From contig CAXYYA010000078.1 in assembly GCA_964293155.1 (NCBI GenBank), forward strand, positions 1 through 8,917: a stretch of DNA of 8,917 nucleotides. The letters are read 5' to 3'. This DNA comes from JAQVEB01 sp028698105. GTDB lineage: Bacteria; Bacteroidota; Bacteroidia; Bacteroidales; Dysgonomonadaceae. The notes beneath the pieces are model-generated. The model was given only the letters and a program-made list of their open reading frames with translations. It ran no database searches and had not been told where the DNA came from. Made by a program: the position numbers and the translations under genes. Positions 6,084-8,917 of this stretch are shown here, piece after piece (position 1 is the first letter of the stretch; each line of letters opens with the position of its first letter).

Positions 6084-8033
6084 ATGAATGCTTTAGAAAA
6101 ATATATAAAAAAGACTGACGAAAGTTCATACGATTGCGAGGACATGCATACAATCGATGCTGAATTTCTAGAGGTCATTAAACAACTTCGTGAAGAAGGC
6201 AAAGAAGATGTTGCAGCAATAGCTGAACTTGACAGACAAGTTTTTTTAGTCCAAAAATCTTTCGATAACAAACCCGATAACGATAAAGGAGTTATTAACG
6301 GATTAAGTTGGCAGTTAAGAGGTACACAAACGCTAGAAGATGGGAGCCAAGTACCTGTGTACTGGCCTGATGTTACAAAATATACTCAACAAGATTTCGA
6401 GTATTTTGAACAACGTTACAACGAATGTAAAAACCTGTATGCTAAAACGGAATACGGTTTGATGGTGTATTTTGGAGAAAAAACGGCAACATCCAAACAT
6501 ACAGATTTCAAACGCCAGCTCTGCAATGAATTACTCCAACTCAGTAAAAACTATCATGCTCAAGCCTTAGAAGGTGGCGAAAAGAATTTTTATACTTTGC
6601 ATTTTTTCAATTCATTGCGCTTGGCATTTGGAATTGCAGAAAAAACGAAACTTGAACCTGAATTAAATAATATAATTTATTATATATTTGAGACTCATCA
6701 GAACTGGGATGTGACAAAATATGGAACTCTACGCATTTTACTCGATCTCTCTGGTTTACTATCTGATCATTTTAGTTTATCAAGTAAGGTAATCGATTTT
6801 CAGAAAGTTATTGATAAAAACCTTGAGGGAGCAAAAGAACTTGAAAAAACATATGTCTGGGGTGCAATATATGCTATTGATCGGAATATAACTATTGAGA
6901 AGAAAAGAAGTAAACCTATTGATGAATTATTAAAATATAAAGCTATATTATATGAGAAATTGGCAGCTGAAGCTGAAAGTAGATCCAACCGAGCTTGTGT
7001 AAATTTTGCAGAAAATGCACTTCTCATTTATAAACAAATTAAATTACCTGAAGAAGTTAGTAGATTAGAAAAATACTATTCTGAGTTAAGGGGTAAGTTC
7101 GAATTGTCTAAGTTTAAACAGGAGCTACCAGAAGAATTTGTTGACGATATGACTGAACGAATTTCAAAAGCTATTGCAGAAAACGATAAAAGAGGTATAA
7201 TTCAGCACTTCATAATGTCTCCTTGGTATGATAGTATACAAAATATTAAGGACCGAGCAATTGAAATGAGCAAGCAGACAGTTTTGCTTTCAATGTTACC
7301 AACTTATATAATGGATAAATTCGGTAATACGATTGATATATTTAACACTGATGAAGAGAAAGAAAAATACAATTTCTGGAATAGTTATACTTTTAATTTT
7401 CAAATCGGTACACAAACAATGCATAGGTTTTTTATTGAAGCCTATAAAGAAAAAAAGCTGAGTTATGAATCCGTAATATCCTATTTAGAAGAAACGTGGT
7501 TTAATGAAGTTATTCGTAGGAGTTATCATGGCAAATCTGTAGAAGTTAAGCCTATTGACACGCTTAAGCCTGGATTAAAAAGGTTATTTGAAGAACTTGA
7601 TAAGTATTCCAATAATAACACATACCAATGTGATTTTGTTACTGTTATTGATAGTTTAACTTTAAAAATTGAGGGTCTTTTACGTTATTTTTGTGAAAAA
7701 ATCGGTATAGCTACATTTAAAAGAAAACCTAAGGGTTCACATGAGTTAATGATGGAAAAATTATTGGACGATTTATTAGCAGATATTGCTCATGAGCCAC
7801 CTTTTAGACCTGAACAAAAAACAAATTTTGATGAAGAAGACAGAATTTTAATAAAGTATGTATTAGCTGAAAAAGCGGGATTAAATTTACGAAATGAAGT
7901 TGCTCATAGTTTAATGGACATATTCGAATACACATTTCAACACGTTGTTGTTCTTTTTTGTATTATAATCAAGTTGAGTAAATATAAATTTATAGAAATG
8001 GAAGGAGATACTTATGATAACAGTAGTAAATGA
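6084..8033 (+). CDS. Large protein with C-terminal DUF4209/HEPN-like domain
   Basis: The protein has 649 aa, mostly helical and hydrophilic, with no signal peptide or membrane segment, so it should be cytoplasmic. The C-terminal about 130 residues look like a four-helix HEPN-type bundle: a helix with DSLTLKIEGLLRYF (about 523-536), a variable loop, then GLNLRNEVAHSLMDIFEY. The last contains Arg603-x4-His608, which fits both the R-x4-6-H catalytic motif of HEPN ribonucleases and the RNxxxHG motif of DUF4209, here with Ser in place of Gly. The N-terminal about 500 residues are unrecognised (possible helical sensor or repeat scaffold); YAKTEYGLMVYFGE near 130 is a distinct patch. It overlaps the downstream antitoxin-like gene by 20 nt, implying coupled translation. 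AT-rich composition unlike feoAB suggests transfer. Family assignment is from pattern memory; RNase activity and a defence or toxin role are inferred. Confidence 0.75.
   Translation: MNALEKYIKKTDESSYDCEDMHTIDAEFLEVIKQLREEGKEDVAAIAELDRQVFLVQKSFDNKPDNDKGVINGLSWQLRGTQTLEDGSQVPVYWPDVTKYTQQDFEYFEQRYNECKNLYAKTEYGLMVYFGEKTATSKHTDFKRQLCNELLQLSKNYHAQALEGGEKNFYTLHFFNSLRLAFGIAEKTKLEPELNNIIYYIFETHQNWDVTKYGTLRILLDLSGLLSDHFSLSSKVIDFQKVIDKNLEGAKELEKTYVWGAIYAIDRNITIEKKRSKPIDELLKYKAILYEKLAAEAESRSNRACVNFAENALLIYKQIKLPEEVSRLEKYYSELRGKFELSKFKQELPEEFVDDMTERISKAIAENDKRGIIQHFIMSPWYDSIQNIKDRAIEMSKQTVLLSMLPTYIMDKFGNTIDIFNTDEEKEKYNFWNSYTFNFQIGTQTMHRFFIEAYKEKKLSYESVISYLEETWFNEVIRRSYHGKSVEVKPIDTLKPGLKRLFEELDKYSNNNTYQCDFVTVIDSLTLKIEGLLRYFCEKIGIATFKRKPKGSHELMMEKLLDDLLADIAHEPPFRPEQKTNFDEEDRILIKYVLAEKAGLNLRNEVAHSLMDIFEYTFQHVVVLFCIIIKLSKYKFIEMEGDTYDNSSK
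8000..8016 (+). promoter_or_regulatory. Strong Shine-Dalgarno before the antitoxin-like gene
   Basis: GGAAGGAG (8000-8007) lies 6 nt before the ATG at 8014, inside the end of the 649-aa gene. No other gene in this window has a comparable site, and Bacteroidetes usually lack them. It supports the start chosen for the 90-aa protein and suggests that this protein is made independently and in excess. Confidence 0.55.
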
Positions 8034-8286
8034 ACCAGAAGTAGAATATAAAAAGACTAATAGTTGGCAAGCAAAATTCAGAAGATTTTCAAGCGATGAA
8101 TATATCTGCAAAATTGAGAATGAAACTGTAATAATTTCTCCGCCAAGTGGCTTTATATTTGTGATATCACCTGAAAAAGCAAAAAGAAATCTTTCTGCTC
8201 TAAGAGGTAAGACATCAAAACAAAGCAAAAAGGAAATTGACGATCAAATTTCAGATTTACGTAGTGAATGGAACAGAGATATTTAA
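8014..8286 (+). CDS. Putative antitoxin (90 aa) paired with PIN toxin
   Basis: The protein has 90 aa. The N-terminal half (about 1-52) alternates beta-like segments (EYICKIENETVIISPP, GFIFVIS). The C-terminal part (about 53-90) is charged and helical, ending EIDDQISDLRSEWNRDI. A Leu-Arg-x-Glu-Trp-x-Arg-Asp tail of this kind is common at the toxin-wrapping end of type II antitoxins. No clear ribbon-helix-helix, AbrB or Phd DNA-binding fold can be named. It overlaps the upstream HEPN-like gene by 20 nt and the downstream PIN gene by 19 nt, a layout typical of antitoxin-toxin pairs. Inferred role: bind and block the PIN RNase, perhaps also the HEPN-like protein, and possibly autoregulate. Antitoxin identity rests on context and tail, not on a recognised family. 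Confidence 0.65.
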   Translation: MITVVNEPEVEYKKTNSWQAKFRRFSSDEYICKIENETVIISPPSGFIFVISPEKAKRNLSALRGKTSKQSKKEIDDQISDLRSEWNRDI

Positions 8287-8666
8287 TTGATACTTGTACA
8301 ATTGTAAAATATTTGGCCGAGTTACTCCCTGCAGAAGCAATTTCGTTTTTGGACACTCTGGTTGATAATGATTGTAGGATTTCATTTATTACAAAAATTG
8401 AATTGCTGGTATGGAATCCACCAATATCCGAAGACATTAAAGTAAGGGAGGAATTCATTGCAGGTTCTAAAATACATTTCGTTGATGATGAAATAATAAA
8501 TAAAGCAATTGAAATAAGAAAATCCACCAATATCAAACTACCGGATGCAGTAATTGCCGCGACAGCTATTCACAACGACTATGTTCTTCTATCTACAAAC
8601 GATAACGATTTTAAAAAAGTAATTCCACTCGGATTGAAATATTTGAATCCTGAAACGGATCTTTAA
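8268..8666 (+). CDS. PIN-domain ribonuclease, VapC-family toxin
   Basis: The protein has 132 aa, the normal size for a single PIN domain. The acidic metal-binding residues are in place: Asp8 (YLIDTCTIVKY), Glu45 (ITKIELLVW), Asp93 (KLPDAVIAATAI) and Asp112/Asp114 in STNDNDFKKV. These would coordinate Mg/Mn for RNA cleavage; relatives cut tRNA or rRNA, but the target here cannot be read from sequence. All catalytic positions are intact, so it should be active. The start ATG at 8268 lies inside the antitoxin-like gene and has no Shine-Dalgarno, which suggests translation by coupling and a lower yield than the antitoxin. It is the last gene of the operon, and a weak A/T-rich hairpin follows. Confidence 0.88.
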   Translation: MEQRYLIDTCTIVKYLAELLPAEAISFLDTLVDNDCRISFITKIELLVWNPPISEDIKVREEFIAGSKIHFVDDEIINKAIEIRKSTNIKLPDAVIAATAIHNDYVLLSTNDNDFKKVIPLGLKYLNPETDL

Positions 8667-8702
8667 TAATGAATGAGCTTGAAGAATAATCCTCATCCCA
8701 TT

Positions 8703-8730
8703 AAAAACCCTAAATAGTGTTTTTCTTTTT
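8703..8730 (+). terminator. Weak possible terminator of the PIN operon
   Basis: AAAAAC (8703-8708) can pair with GTTTTT (8719-8724), with an inner CT/AG pairing, and is followed by CTTTTT. The stem is almost all A·T, so it is thermodynamically weak. It is the only terminator-like structure between the PIN gene and the tandem repeats. The remaining bases of 8667-8746 hold nothing else I can support. Confidence 0.25.
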
Positions 8731-8746
8731 GCCTAATTAAATTGTC

Positions 8747-8917
8747 CTACGGAACAAAACTACCCTCATCTAACAAACAAAAGGTACTCAGACGCGTGAA
8801 AGCATCTTCATCAAGCAAACAAAAGCTATTTCGGTGAACGGAAATACCTTCGTCCTTCAAACAAAACATATACCGACACGTGAAAATAATCTCGTTCAAC
8901 AGACAAAACATACTCCG
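8747..8917 (-). CDS. Partial CDS: C-terminus of a 14-residue repeat protein (candidate)
   Basis: Read on the minus strand, the window's last 168 bases are an open frame of four 14-residue repeats: RSMFCLLNEIIFTC, RYMFCLKDEGISVH, RNSFCLLDEDAFTR, LSTFCLLDEGSFVP. A TAG (8747-8749) follows exactly at the end of the fourth repeat. The 5' end lies beyond the window. FC is invariant, followed by L, L/K and D/N-E. Several columns vary synonymously (Glu GAG/GAA, Asp GAC/GAT, Leu CTG/TTG, Arg CGG/CGA), which favours coding. Against this, the plus strand is also open in one frame from 8774 to the edge, and a 42-bp period keeps any frame open more easily. I do not recognise a family. The gene would converge on the PIN operon. 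Confidence 0.4.
   Translation of the reverse strand, partial: RSMFCLLNEIIFTCRYMFCLKDEGISVHRNSFCLLDEDAFTRLSTFCLLDEGSFVP
8750..8917. repeat. 42-bp degenerate tandem repeat, at least four units
   Basis: The nonamer CAAACAAAA recurs at 8774, 8816 and 8858, and as CAGACAAAA at 8900, with a spacing of exactly 42 bp. Units are 8750-8791, 8792-8833, 8834-8875 and 8876-8917. Outside the core they share CGTGAAAATA-like and CTTCGTC-like stretches and an ending near CCG. Two pairs that I compared by hand agree at 26-27 of 42 positions. Units abut without spacers. The array probably continues past the window end. Confidence 0.8.

Noticed and set aside
8750..8917. CRISPR array
   Set aside because: The 42-bp units abut directly, with no unique spacers, and differ from each other throughout. 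This is a degenerate tandem repeat, not repeat-spacer structure.

Overview
The window looks like a chromosomal segment of a Bacteroidales-type bacterium (phylum Bacteroidota). Three things point there: promoters of the TTTG/TTG – about 20 nt – TAnnTTTG type ahead of most transcription units, near-absence of Shine-Dalgarno sequences, and typical Bacteroidales proteins such as a fused FeoA-FeoB and a GYF_2-CD225 protein. Genus cannot be fixed from the sequence.

Left part (1-1920). A palindromic, REP-like repeat lies at the left edge. Next is a compact minus-strand operon, transcribed right to left: a small lipoprotein, a GYF_2-CD225 membrane protein and a second CD225 membrane protein. Between this operon and the 3' end of dgt sits what reads as a self-contained small-RNA unit on the minus strand: a near-ideal promoter, about 80 nt of transcript, and a hairpin with a T-tract.

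Middle (1921-5934). A dNTP triphosphohydrolase (dgt, minus strand) is divergent from a fused ferrous-iron transporter FeoA-FeoB (plus strand). They share a 204-bp promoter region. These are ordinary chromosomal genes with moderate to high GC.

Right part (5935-8917). Composition turns sharply AT-rich. A promoter is followed by three plus-strand genes, each overlapping the next by about 20 nt: a 649-aa protein with a C-terminal DUF4209/HEPN-like domain carrying an R-x4-H ribonuclease-type motif, a 90-aa antitoxin-like protein with an unusually good Shine-Dalgarno, and a 132-aa VapC-family PIN ribonuclease. This looks like a horizontally acquired toxin-antitoxin or defence module that combines two unrelated RNase folds around one candidate antitoxin. 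It is the most interesting system in the window.

The right edge is a run of at least four 42-bp degenerate tandem repeats. On the minus strand it reads as an open frame of 14-residue repeats (core FCLLDE) that ends in a stop codon exactly at the repeat boundary. It is probably the C-terminus of a repeat protein continuing beyond the window.
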